Assembly: GCF_025144665.1 (NCBI RefSeq)
Contig: NZ_CP102294.1
Span: 2,480,001 to 2,544,000 of the forward strand
DNA: 64,000 nt
Reading direction: 5' to 3'
Origin: Alistipes ihumii AP11
GTDB taxonomy: Bacteria > Bacteroidota > Bacteroidia > Bacteroidales > Rikenellaceae
The position numbers and the translations under genes were made by a program. Shown piece by piece: positions 1 through 7,797 of this stretch. Under the pieces are notes generated by a model. That model saw nothing but the letters and a program-made list of their open reading frames with translations. It made no database searches and was not told where the DNA came from. Position 1 is the stretch's first letter, and the number at the start of each line of letters is the position of its first letter.

Positions 1-652
1 CCAGCGCCTCGACCAGCGTTTCCCGGGTCCAGTGCTCCCCGTGCTGCCGGTTGAACAGGTTGAGGCAGGTATCGCAGAAACAGAGCTGCCGCGCCGGAGC
101 GTGATACGTGACGCGCAAGTCGTCGTCCAGCCATATGCAGGACGGCCGGCATAGCCCGGCGTACAGGGCATAGATTTCTCTGAGGTAGTCGTGGAAAGCC
201 TGCTGGCGGGGACAGCTCGAAGTGACGGTCCGGACATTCCGCGCGTCGACGATATTGCCCCATGTGAGCTCCGGGTGGGGCCGCGCTGCTCCCGATTCGA
301 AATCGTCCCCGTGACCGAGCGTTATTCCCTGTATCGACACGCCGATGCCCGCATTCCGCAGCCGTTCGGCCGCTACGGCCATGGCCCGCGCGGATTCTTT
401 GTGCGCTTCTTTCGAGAAAGTCTCGAATTCCATGCAGAGCCAGACTTCGTCGCAAAAGTCCGGATACTTCTTCAGCGCCTGAAGCAGCTCTTCTCTGAGC
501 GCGCTGTCCTTGTGATGATCGGGCCACAGCCGCACGATCATCTTGAACTCGGGATAGTCCGGGCTGGCCTTCTCCGTCCGGGACCCGCACGCCGTCGACA
601 GTAAGAGGCCCAGCAGGCAGCACGTTCGGGTAAAGAGTCTCCCTGATTTCAT
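1..652 (-). CDS. Putative surface lipoprotein, C-terminus beyond window
   Basis: The frame opens with ATG at 652 and stays open to the left edge, giving 217 residues of a longer protein. It starts with a basic n-region, a leucine-rich stretch and a lipobox LLLSTAC, so it is probably lipid-anchored after export. The visible part reads like the first half of a TIM-barrel, carbohydrate-related protein: a WLDDDLR stretch near residue 175 is followed by a cysteine cluster CFCDTC near residue 193, which could bind a metal. I do not recognise a specific family, and the end of the gene is missing. The call as a real gene is good; the function is not assigned. Confidence 0.7.
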   Translation of the reverse strand, partial: MKSGRLFTRTCCLLGLLLSTACGSRTEKASPDYPEFKMIVRLWPDHHKDSALREELLQALKKYPDFCDEVWLCMEFETFSKEAHKESARAMAVAAERLRNAGIGVSIQGITLGHGDDFESGAARPHPELTWGNIVDARNVRTVTSSCPRQQAFHDYLREIYALYAGLCRPSCIWLDDDLRVTYHAPARQLCFCDTCLNLFNRQHGEHWTRETLVEAL

Positions 653-742
653 GTCGTCGTGGTTTTACGGTTCGTTCCGTCACGAAGTTAGCAAAATAAT
701 CCGAATCCTGCCCCGCCGGACGAATTCCATGGCGGATCAATG

Positions 743-778
743 AAAAAGAGGAGCTTCACGTGAAGCTCCTCTTTTTTT
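743..778 (-). terminator. Intrinsic terminator after trigger factor gene
   Basis: A perfect inverted repeat (AAGAGGAGCTTC against GAAGCTCCTCTT) is flanked by five A on the left and seven T on the right, so it can act on both strands. It lies 24 bases past the tig stop codon on the minus strand. Confidence 0.85.
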
Positions 779-801
779 GCGGTTAACGAATGCTCCGGCG
801 C

Positions 802-2130
802 TTACTGCGCTTCCTGAGCCAGCTTTCCGAAGTCGTCGGCGGAAATTTCCTTCTCGACGACGGTGATCTGCGGAGTCACCGCGTCGATGACCTTGCGCTC
901 GAACAGCCTGTCGTAGATTTTGCGGTTTTCCTCCTTGTTGCCCAGAATGCTCTGCGCGTAGTTTTCGAGCGTTTCGTCGTTCACCTGGTTCATGCCGTAA
1001 TAGGCGAACTGCTGGGCGGCCATCGCTTTGGCCTCGTTCTTGGCTTCCTCGGGAGTCACCTCGAGCTTCATTTCCGACACGAAATGTTTCTGGATCAGGT
1101 TCCAGCGCATCATGTCGACGAACTGAGCGAAATCCTTCTCGATCTGTTCCATCGTGAACTTGCCCTCGTTGATCGTGTAGAGCCAGTTCTTCAGGAAAGC
1201 CTCCGGCATCACGAGCGCGGCCTTCTTGAGCAGGAACTTGCGCACGTCGATCGAGAAGAGGAATCCGCTCTCGCGCGCGAGGTCGCCCTCGATCTGGCGC
1301 GTGACATACTGCTCGAACTCCTCGGCCGTCTTTACGCCGCCGTCCGGGAAAGCCGTCTTGAAAAACTCCTCGTTCAGTTCGGGTTCGGCGAACTTGCGGA
1401 TCTTCGTGATCGTGAGACGGTAGTTCGGGTCCATACCTTCGAGCTCGGCTTCCTTCACGCCCAGCACGGATGCGCGCTGCGACGGGGTCTTATAGAGCTT
1501 CGCGATATCCACATCCATCGTGTCGCCGACCTTCTTGCCGACGAACGGCGCGCGGTCCTCGTCGCTCATGCCGATCAGGCCCACGTAGGCCTCCTCGATC
1601 TTCGTGTCGCCCTGTTCGAGCGTCACGTCGAGGGCCTCCTCCTTCTCGACCTTCTCGACATCGACCAGCCTGCCGAACCGGCGCAGGAAGTTGCTGCGGT
1701 AGCCTTCGCGCATCTTCTCCTCGACCCGGATCGTGTATTTGGTCACTTTGTCCTTCTTGCTCAGACTGATCTGTACCTCCGGCGCAATGCCTACTTCGAA
1801 TACGAATTCGTACTCGGTATCGTTGTCGAAGTCCAGCGGCTGCTGTTTCTGGCTCGGAATCATGTCGCCGACCGTCGTGAGCTTTTCCGTCTCGATGTAG
1901 TCGAAGCAGGCCTTCGATGCGGTACGGTATGCCTCTTCGGCCACGACTCCCTTGCGGTACATCTTGTTGATGATGCCCATCGGGACCATGCCGGGACGGA
2001 AGCCCGGGATATTGGCTTTGCGGCGGTACGTGCGCAGGGACTTGTCCACGGCTTCGTTGTAGTCTGCCTCACCGACGGTCACCTTGAGCAGGGTGGTAAG
2101 GTCTTCCAGGTTTTCTCTGACGATATTCAT
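802..2130 (-). CDS. tig: Trigger factor, ribosome-associated chaperone
   Basis: The 442-residue protein matches trigger factor in length and order. The N-terminal ribosome-binding domain carries the signature GFRPGMVP at residues 43-50, which docks on ribosomal protein L23 at the exit tunnel. A central region corresponding to the FKBP-like domain and a long helical C-terminal chaperone domain follow. It holds nascent chains in the cytosol. The gene lies downstream of tRNA-Leu on the same strand with no clear promoter of its own in the 77-base gap, so some transcription may come from the tRNA promoter. A strong terminator closes it. Confidence 0.96.
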   Translation of the reverse strand: MNIVRENLEDLTTLLKVTVGEADYNEAVDKSLRTYRRKANIPGFRPGMVPMGIINKMYRKGVVAEEAYRTASKACFDYIETEKLTTVGDMIPSQKQQPLDFDNDTEYEFVFEVGIAPEVQISLSKKDKVTKYTIRVEEKMREGYRSNFLRRFGRLVDVEKVEKEEALDVTLEQGDTKIEEAYVGLIGMSDEDRAPFVGKKVGDTMDVDIAKLYKTPSQRASVLGVKEAELEGMDPNYRLTITKIRKFAEPELNEEFFKTAFPDGGVKTAEEFEQYVTRQIEGDLARESGFLFSIDVRKFLLKKAALVMPEAFLKNWLYTINEGKFTMEQIEKDFAQFVDMMRWNLIQKHFVSEMKLEVTPEEAKNEAKAMAAQQFAYYGMNQVNDETLENYAQSILGNKEENRKIYDRLFERKVIDAVTPQITVVEKEISADDFGKLAQEAQ

Positions 2131-2160
2131 TTAACAGGGTCTTTTAAAGTTTTCTGAACC

Positions 2161-2198
2161 AAAAACCGGAATGCCTCCGGAGATTTCCCGCCGGAGGC
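2161..2198 (-). terminator. Possible terminator between tRNA-Leu and tig
   Basis: On the minus strand an 8-bp stem (GCCTCCGG/CCGGAGGC) is followed by ATTCCGGTTTTT. The U-run is set back from the stem, so termination may be partial. Confidence 0.4.
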
Positions 2199-2207
2199 TT
2201 CGGGCCG

Positions 2208-2291
2208 TGCGGATAAAGGGACTCGAACCCCCACGCCGGTTAAGGCACCAGATCCTAAGTCTGGCGCGGCTACCAATTACGCCATATCCGC
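2208..2291 (-). tRNA. tRNA-Leu (anticodon TAG)
   Basis: The minus strand folds as a class II tRNA: acceptor GCGGATA pairs with TATCCGC plus discriminator A, the anticodon loop is CTTAGGA between CCAGA and TCTGG, and the T loop is TTCGAGT. The anticodon TAG reads CUA leucine codons. A variable arm is present, as expected for leucine tRNAs. CCA is not encoded. Confidence 0.96.
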
Positions 2292-2304
2292 GAAAAAAGC
2301 TGTG

Positions 2305-2312
2305 CAAAGATA
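2305..2312 (-). promoter_or_regulatory. -7 box for tRNA-Leu (and tig)
   Basis: TATCTTTG on the minus strand matches the Bacteroidetes -7 consensus TAnnTTTG. It ends 13 bases from the mature tRNA 5' end. Confidence 0.75.
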
Positions 2313-2504
2313 GCTGTTTTTTTATCAGGCTGCAAATCTTGCCGTGAAATTCAGGCGTTGAGCTGAAGGGTCTCCGAAGCCGCTCTCGCACGGTACGGCC
2401 GGCGTTCTGTCGCGCATTCGCGGACCGTGCGGGGACCCGGTTTCTGGAGCGTCCCCGATTCCTTCTTCCCGGCGGAGGCTCGTGCGGCCGGAGCGGGCTG
2501 CCTG

Positions 2505-2993
2505 CTACCGGACGGGCTGGCCTTTCGTCGGCAGATCCTGCGGCAGGCGCTTCCTCGCGGTGTCTTCTGGATGTCCGAGACGGACCTCACGGCGGCGCTT
2601 CGGCCGGGCAAGCCGACGGATCGTACCGTCCGGATTGCGGACGAATCGGTGCGTCTGCGGGTCGTCCGGCGCATAGACGATCTGCACGCGGTCGCCGCGC
2701 TGGAGCGCTCCGCTGCCGGACAGGCCGGACACATCGTTCCGATAAGTCTTGCCGTCGACCGTAAACTCGTACTCGATGCGCGTGATCTGCCTTTGGGTCG
2801 GCGCCCGCCGCCGGTTGTGGAAAGTTCTTTCTTCGGTATGCCGCCCGATGACGACGGCCGAGGTCGTGACGCCTTCGCTGTCGAGTTTCCGGGCGATCTG
2901 CGCATTCCGGTAGCAGAGGTATCCGATGAGCAGTCCGAAACCGGCGACTGCGGCGGCTGCGATCCGGAGGGCTTTTTTCGTTGAGCGTTTCAT
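2505..2993 (-). CDS. DUF3592-like membrane-anchored protein
   Basis: The 162-residue protein has one hydrophobic segment near residues 9-28 after a basic start. It is followed by a beta-rich stretch in which YEFTVDGKTYRNDVSG and GDRVQIVYAPDDPQTHRF resemble the DUF3592 pattern, in which an SH3-like domain sits outside the membrane. The C-terminal 35 residues are strongly basic and charged. No enzymatic motif is visible. It follows the DUF4153 membrane protein by 22 bases on the same strand, so the two and the upstream DUF4919 gene are probably one operon. Family assignment is moderate and function is unknown. Confidence 0.65.
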   Translation of the reverse strand: MKRSTKKALRIAAAAVAGFGLLIGYLCYRNAQIARKLDSEGVTTSAVVIGRHTEERTFHNRRRAPTQRQITRIEYEFTVDGKTYRNDVSGLSGSGALQRGDRVQIVYAPDDPQTHRFVRNPDGTIRRLARPKRRREVRLGHPEDTARKRLPQDLPTKGQPVR

Positions 2994-3015
2994 CGTGAGA
3001 GAATGGGTTTCGGCG

Positions 3016-4749
3016 TTACCGGATCAGGTAATAGTCCATGTCCAGATCGAGTATCCGGAGCCCGCCGTCGCCCTGCCGCTCCAGAACGATCCGGCTGAAG
3101 ATCAGTCGGACCGAATCCCTCCGGTACTCGAGCAGCCGGTCCGCCCCGTTTCTCAGAGAGTCGACCGAAATCGTTCCGTGCGGGCTGTACGGCATGTCTT
3201 CCAATTGTCCGGCGAGCATATCGCGGAGGCTCAGCCGGAACAGAACGCGGTCGCCTTGCTCGACATACAGCGTGTCGTCGTCCGTGCGATAGAACGTATG
3301 CCGGTTGTCGCCGTAACTTTGCAAAGGGTACAGCTTGGAATATCCGGACAGATCGACGGCTTCCGCGCCGCGCTCGAGAGTGACGTCCCCGTCGACCGCG
3401 ATCGTATCGACCTCCCCTTCCCAGCCGTACTCCACATATTCCCGGAACCGTTCGGGCACGACCTCGTCGAGCAGAGCGCGTTCGGTGCCGATTCCGTACC
3501 GGGCGCGCAAATACTCTTCGCCTCGCTCGTCCCGCAGATATTCGAGCGATTCGTACAGGTTGCGGAGGTCTTTTTTCTGCGTACTGTCGGCATGGGTGAG
3601 CCTGGCGAGGGTCAGGCGGCCCGTCGGGTCGGCGAGCTCCAGCCTGTCGATCAGTCTGTCGGCCCGGACCGACTGCGAGCGGACGCCGATGTCGGCGGCC
3701 GTCATGCCGGGAACGTAGGTGAACAGGGCGAGCAGGGCGGCTCCCGTAACCGTGGCGTACAGGTAGCGTGCCGTGCGTCGGTCGAACTGCATCAGCACGG
3801 TCAGCGTCATCACGGTTCCGCAGACGACCAGATAGGCCCGCGCCTCGGTGAAGCCGTACTGGTGCACGCGATACAGCACGCCGATCCAGAACATCGCGAG
3901 CGCCGGCAGGGCGATCGGTCCGAAGCGCCGATAGTACCAGTCGTAGCGGCGGCGCTGCAACAGCGTCTGGCTCGCCTGCACGACGAGCGCCGTGATCGTG
4001 TAGCCGAATACGAGATAGGCTATTCCCCCTTTGGGCAGCGACCAGCCGATCGCGATCTTCGCGAAATAGAGATACAGTATGGCCGTGTAGATCAGCAGGG
4101 CGGGAGTGAGAATATAGTTCGACAGCACGTCCAGAAAAGGGCCGGAGGCGAAGCCGTTGCCCTGATCGCGCTCGCTGTCCCGGTCGAGGATCAGGAACAG
4201 AACGGGCCAGACGACGAGCAGCGACGCCATAGCCGCGTATTCGGTGAATCCCCGCGAGCAGTCGTCCAGTATGTTGAAGATGTACACGATCGAGAAGAAA
4301 ATGGCGCAGGAGGCCAGAAAGGCCGCCAGCGCGATCAGCCCGCTCGCGATCGCGTCGGACAGGTAGCGCAGGACCCGTTCGACGAAGCGCGCGTTGTCGC
4401 GCTGCCAGCCGCCGGCAAAGACCGTTAACGCGCTGACGATCAGCGTGACCGGATAGGCGACCGAGTGGACCCAGCCGCCGACGTCGGCCCACAGGAACGG
4501 GACGGCGGCCAGCGGCGAAAGACGGTAGGCGATCCGGCTGCGCGGGCTGCGGCACCACCGGTTCGTCAGCAGCGAGAGCGCGAAAAAGATCGGCATCAGC
4601 GGCAGGTAATCGGCCATGCCGCTCAGCACATGTTCCCGGTTCAAAGAATAAATCGCGAAAAAGTACAGCGCCAGCAGCATTTCGGCCGGAGCTTCCCGGG
4701 CGGTCAGGGTCAGCCGCCGGGTCCAGAGTCTGATATTCGGTTTTCTCAT
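3016..4749 (-). CDS. DUF4153-type polytopic membrane protein
   Basis: This 577-residue protein has roughly ten hydrophobic segments over residues 20-345. A soluble, charged C-terminal region follows, containing YESLEYLRDERGEEYLRARYG and a segment rich in short beta strands. This layout fits the DUF4153 family, common in Bacteroidetes and without an established biochemical role. It sits between DUF4919 and DUF3592-like genes on one strand with short gaps of 35 and 22 bases, suggesting a shared envelope function. I see no catalytic motif or transporter signature, so no function is claimed. Confidence 0.75.
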   Translation of the reverse strand: MRKPNIRLWTRRLTLTAREAPAEMLLALYFFAIYSLNREHVLSGMADYLPLMPIFFALSLLTNRWCRSPRSRIAYRLSPLAAVPFLWADVGGWVHSVAYPVTLIVSALTVFAGGWQRDNARFVERVLRYLSDAIASGLIALAAFLASCAIFFSIVYIFNILDDCSRGFTEYAAMASLLVVWPVLFLILDRDSERDQGNGFASGPFLDVLSNYILTPALLIYTAILYLYFAKIAIGWSLPKGGIAYLVFGYTITALVVQASQTLLQRRRYDWYYRRFGPIALPALAMFWIGVLYRVHQYGFTEARAYLVVCGTVMTLTVLMQFDRRTARYLYATVTGAALLALFTYVPGMTAADIGVRSQSVRADRLIDRLELADPTGRLTLARLTHADSTQKKDLRNLYESLEYLRDERGEEYLRARYGIGTERALLDEVVPERFREYVEYGWEGEVDTIAVDGDVTLERGAEAVDLSGYSKLYPLQSYGDNRHTFYRTDDDTLYVEQGDRVLFRLSLRDMLAGQLEDMPYSPHGTISVDSLRNGADRLLEYRRDSVRLIFSRIVLERQGDGGLRILDLDMDYYLIR

Positions 4750-4784
4750 TTCGGTCGGGTTATGCGGTACGTCGGAGGGTTCGG

Positions 4785-5462
4785 CTATTTTTCCCCGAAA
4801 ACTTTGTAAAGATGTTTCATCGGCAGGCTTACGTCGAAATAGATTTCGTCGCCCTCGTAATCCGTTGCGCCCGAAATCTCGATCCGGTCGTAATGCTTTT
4901 CATGCTCTTCGATGAGACTTTGCGAAAGCATGCTCTCGACGCCCAGCGCTTGCATGACGACGTATTCGTCCGCTACGCTCAGCACTCGGAACGCCGTCCG
5001 AACGCTGCGTCCGTCGCCGCTTCTGAAAACGGCGTCCAACAGCCCGTCGAATCGGATCGCATACCGATAGGCCTGCTCCGGGGGTACTGCCGCTCGGCCG
5101 GCGGCGAGCAGCAGCGTCATATGCCCCTGAAGCGATACGGGCGCTTTGCTCAGAATCCGTTCGCACAGCGCGAACGCCTCCTGCGGCTTATCCTGTTCGA
5201 TCAGGGTCATAGCGTCTACCTCGCCGTAACCGAGACTGCCGTTGTACCGGCTTTGTGCCGCGAAACCGTAGTATACGGTCCCACACTGGTCGGGAGCCAG
5301 CGTCGTATCGCCCGATTCGAAGCGTTCGCAGAGCCGGGCGTACTGCGCCCGGTCCGTTTTCTTTCCCGAAGGGTGGCGGCCGAGGCCGGCCGCCTCGGCG
5401 GCGAGCGGTACTGCGAGCCATGCGAACAAGCAAATCGAGCAGATGCGTCTTATCGGTATCAT
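4785..5462 (-). CDS. DUF4919-type secreted protein
   Basis: The 225-residue protein starts with a clear signal peptide ending around AAEAAG at residues 21-26. The remainder contains paired helices with TPR-like spacing (YARLCERFESGD, then EAFALCERILSKAPVSLQGH) and ends in a DUF4919-like C-terminus with a charged YEGDEIYFDVSLPMKHL stretch. The family is Bacteroidetes-specific and uncharacterised; it is likely periplasmic or outer-membrane associated. It is first in a likely three-gene minus-strand unit with the DUF4153 and DUF3592-like genes. The assignment rests on overall resemblance. Confidence 0.7.
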   Translation of the reverse strand: MIPIRRICSICLFAWLAVPLAAEAAGLGRHPSGKKTDRAQYARLCERFESGDTTLAPDQCGTVYYGFAAQSRYNGSLGYGEVDAMTLIEQDKPQEAFALCERILSKAPVSLQGHMTLLLAAGRAAVPPEQAYRYAIRFDGLLDAVFRSGDGRSVRTAFRVLSVADEYVVMQALGVESMLSQSLIEEHEKHYDRIEISGATDYEGDEIYFDVSLPMKHLYKVFGEK

Positions 5463-5661
5463 GGTGATAGGTTTCGTTCGGTGTCACGGGACTTTCCGTC
5501 CGCTCCGAAGCGGACGATCCGCCGTTCGGGCGATATGTTTTCGTATCCCTATCCGCACCGTTGGGTACTGCGTCGGACGACGGCGGCTCGCTCTCTGCTG
5601 TCTCGTTCCTTTTGCCCTGCTGCGGAGCCCCGGCGGTTCTGCCGGACTCCGGCGTTCGCTT

Positions 5662-7011
5662 TTACCGGTCGAACTCGAGCTCCGCTCCCCGGTGCGTCGT
5701 ATCGACCCGTCCGTCGGCATAGACGGTCCGTCCGTTGACGAGCGTCCGCACGATGCGGTGCGAGAACGCGGTACCTTCCAGAGGCGACCAGCCGCACTTG
5801 TACAGGATGTTTTCTTTCGATACGGTCCATGGATCTGCGGGCCGGACGAGCACGATATCGGCGAAATGGCCCGTTCGCAGGAAGCCCCGGTCGCGGACGC
5901 CGAACAGCCGGGCCGGCGCGTGGCACATTTTCTCGACGATCGTTTCTACGGGCAATACGCCCTGCGCGCTCAGTTCGAGCATCATCGGCAGCGAGTGCTG
6001 TACGAGGGGACCGCCCGACGGAGCGCTCGCATAGGGGCGTTCCTTCTCTTCGAGCGTGTGGGGCGCATGGTCCGTCGCTACGACGTCGACCGCTCCGTCG
6101 AGCAGCCCGGCCCGGAGCGCGTCGCGGTCGGCAGCGGTCTTGACGGCCGGATTCCATTTGATCAGGTTGCCTTTTCGGGCATAGTCGGCATCGCTGAACC
6201 AAAGGTGATGCACGCAGACTTCGCAGGTGATGCGCTTTTGTTCGAGCGGCTTGTCGCGGTCGAACAGGCTCAACTCGCGGGCCGTGCTCAGATGAAGTAC
6301 GTGGAGCCTTCCTCCGTAGCGCTCGGCCAGCGAAACCGCCTTTTCGGAGCTTCGCAGGCAGGCTTCTGCCGAACGGATCAGCGGATGCATCGCCGCAGTC
6401 AGGCCCGACTCGCCGTACAGAGTTCTGAAACGTTCCATGTCGGCCCGTACGGTCGGCTCGTCCTCGCAGTGCGCGGCGATCGGCACGGGCGACTCGGCGA
6501 ACAGGGCGCGGAGCGCACGCTCGTCGTCGACGAGCATGTTGCCGGTCGACGAGCCCATGAAGAGCTTGACGCCGCAGACCCGCTTCGGGTCGAGGCGACG
6601 GATCTGCTCGATATTGTCGTTCGTCGCGCCGAGGTAGAACGAGTAGTTGACCACCGAGGTTTCGGCCGCACGTTCGAGCTTTTCTTCCAGCAGAGCGTTC
6701 GTTACGGTGGGCGGCTTGACGTTGGGCATGTCCATGTAGGAGGTCACTCCTCCCGCCGCCGCCGCGATTGATTCGCTGTGCAGATCGCCCTTGTAGGTCA
6801 GACCCGGCTCGCGGAAGTGCACTTGGTCGTCGATCACGCCGGGCAGCACGTACATTCCTTCCGCGTCGATCGTCTCGCCGTCGAACTCGGGACGGGGATA
6901 GTCGCCCCGTCCGGTCCGCGCGATGCGTTCGTTCTCGACGACGATCCAGCCCCGGTAGCTCTCTCCCTCGTTGACGATCGTCCCGCCCCGGATCAGCAAG
7001 CCGCTCATCAT
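5662..7011 (-). CDS. pyrC: Dihydroorotase
   Basis: The enzyme interconverts N-carbamoyl-aspartate and dihydroorotate in pyrimidine synthesis. The amidohydrolase pattern is complete downstream: GVKLFMGSS with the lysine expected to be carbamylated, AAHCEDE, HVLHLSTARE and ATDHAPHTLEEKE. The usual first metal motif HxH is instead Q63-V-H65 (DDQVHFREPG), which I recall as typical of Bacteroidetes dihydroorotases. The start is taken at 7011, where ATG overlaps the stop of the glycosyltransferase gene (ATGA), so the two are translationally coupled. An ATG at 7008 is also possible. Length of 449 residues fits the long-type family. Confidence 0.94.
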   Translation of the reverse strand: MMSGLLIRGGTIVNEGESYRGWIVVENERIARTGRGDYPRPEFDGETIDAEGMYVLPGVIDDQVHFREPGLTYKGDLHSESIAAAAGGVTSYMDMPNVKPPTVTNALLEEKLERAAETSVVNYSFYLGATNDNIEQIRRLDPKRVCGVKLFMGSSTGNMLVDDERALRALFAESPVPIAAHCEDEPTVRADMERFRTLYGESGLTAAMHPLIRSAEACLRSSEKAVSLAERYGGRLHVLHLSTARELSLFDRDKPLEQKRITCEVCVHHLWFSDADYARKGNLIKWNPAVKTAADRDALRAGLLDGAVDVVATDHAPHTLEEKERPYASAPSGGPLVQHSLPMMLELSAQGVLPVETIVEKMCHAPARLFGVRDRGFLRTGHFADIVLVRPADPWTVSKENILYKCGWSPLEGTAFSHRIVRTLVNGRTVYADGRVDTTHRGAELEFDR

Positions 7012-7733
7012 GCGCGCGGTTTGATCGTGCGGAAACGCAGCTTCAGTACGCCGAAGAACGCCTCGCGGAAGATGCCGCCGCTCATTTTCGACGCGCCCTG
7101 CGTCCGCTCGGTGAAGATAATCGGCACTTCCTTGATCCGGAAGCCGAGCTTCCATGCCGTGTATTTCATCTCGACCTGAAAGCCGTAGCCCTTCATCTCG
7201 ACGGCATCCATATCCATCGTGCGGAGCAGCTTCGCGCTGTAGCAGACGAATCCGGCCGTCGCGTCGCGGACCGGCATGCCCGTTACCGCGCGGACGTAGG
7301 CCGACGCGTAGTACGACATCAGAACCCGCTTCATCGGCCAGTTCACGACGTTCACGCCGGTCACGTAGCGCGAGCCGATCACCAGGTCGGCTCCCTCGGC
7401 GGCGGCCGCCGACAGCCGGATCAGGTCGTCCGGGTTGTGCGAGAAGTCGCAGTCCATCTCGAAGACATAGTCGTAGCCGTGCTCCAGCGCCCAGCGGAAT
7501 CCGGTCAGGTAGGCGGTTCCGAGCCCCAGCTTGCCCTGACGCTCGATCAGGTGCAGCGATTCGGGATACGCTTTCTGCCGCTCCCTGACGATCTCCGCCG
7601 TGCCGTCGGGCGAACCGTCGTCGATAACCAGCAGGTCGAATTTTTCGGGAAGCGAGAAGACCTTGTCGATCATCGGACGGATGTTGTCCAGTTCGTTGTA
7701 GGTCGGGATGATAACCAGATTCCTCATAGCCAA
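7008..7733 (-). CDS. GT2 polyprenol-phosphate mannosyltransferase-like protein
   Basis: This 241-residue GT-A glycosyltransferase resembles dolichyl-phosphate mannose synthase (DPM1) without membrane anchors. The N-terminus NLVIIPTYNELDNI leads to VIDDGSPDGT at the nucleotide-sugar site, and the metal-binding DxD equivalent is FEMDCDFSHNPDDL. The product would be a lipid-linked hexose used as donor for envelope or protein glycosylation, at the inner face of the cytoplasmic membrane. Sugar specificity cannot be read from sequence. It shares an ATGA overlap with pyrC, although no pathway link is obvious. Its promoter is divergent from that of the FAD dehydrogenase. Confidence 0.88.
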   Translation of the reverse strand: MAMRNLVIIPTYNELDNIRPMIDKVFSLPEKFDLLVIDDGSPDGTAEIVRERQKAYPESLHLIERQGKLGLGTAYLTGFRWALEHGYDYVFEMDCDFSHNPDDLIRLSAAAAEGADLVIGSRYVTGVNVVNWPMKRVLMSYYASAYVRAVTGMPVRDATAGFVCYSAKLLRTMDMDAVEMKGYGFQVEMKYTAWKLGFRIKEVPIIFTERTQGASKMSGGIFREAFFGVLKLRFRTIKPRA

Positions 7734-7749
7734 CAGATGTATTTTGAAA

Positions 7750-7766
7750 CAAATGTACTAATTTTG
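7750..7766. promoter_or_regulatory. Divergent -7 boxes between GT2 and FAD dehydrogenase genes
   Basis: TACATTTG on the minus strand (7750-7757) faces the glycosyltransferase, and TAATTTTG on the plus strand (7759-7766) faces the dehydrogenase. Both match TAnnTTTG and lie in a 64-base gap, so the two start regions nearly touch and may compete. Confidence 0.65.
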
Positions 7767-7797
7767 GCGAAATCTGGTATGTGATCCGATTAAAAAT

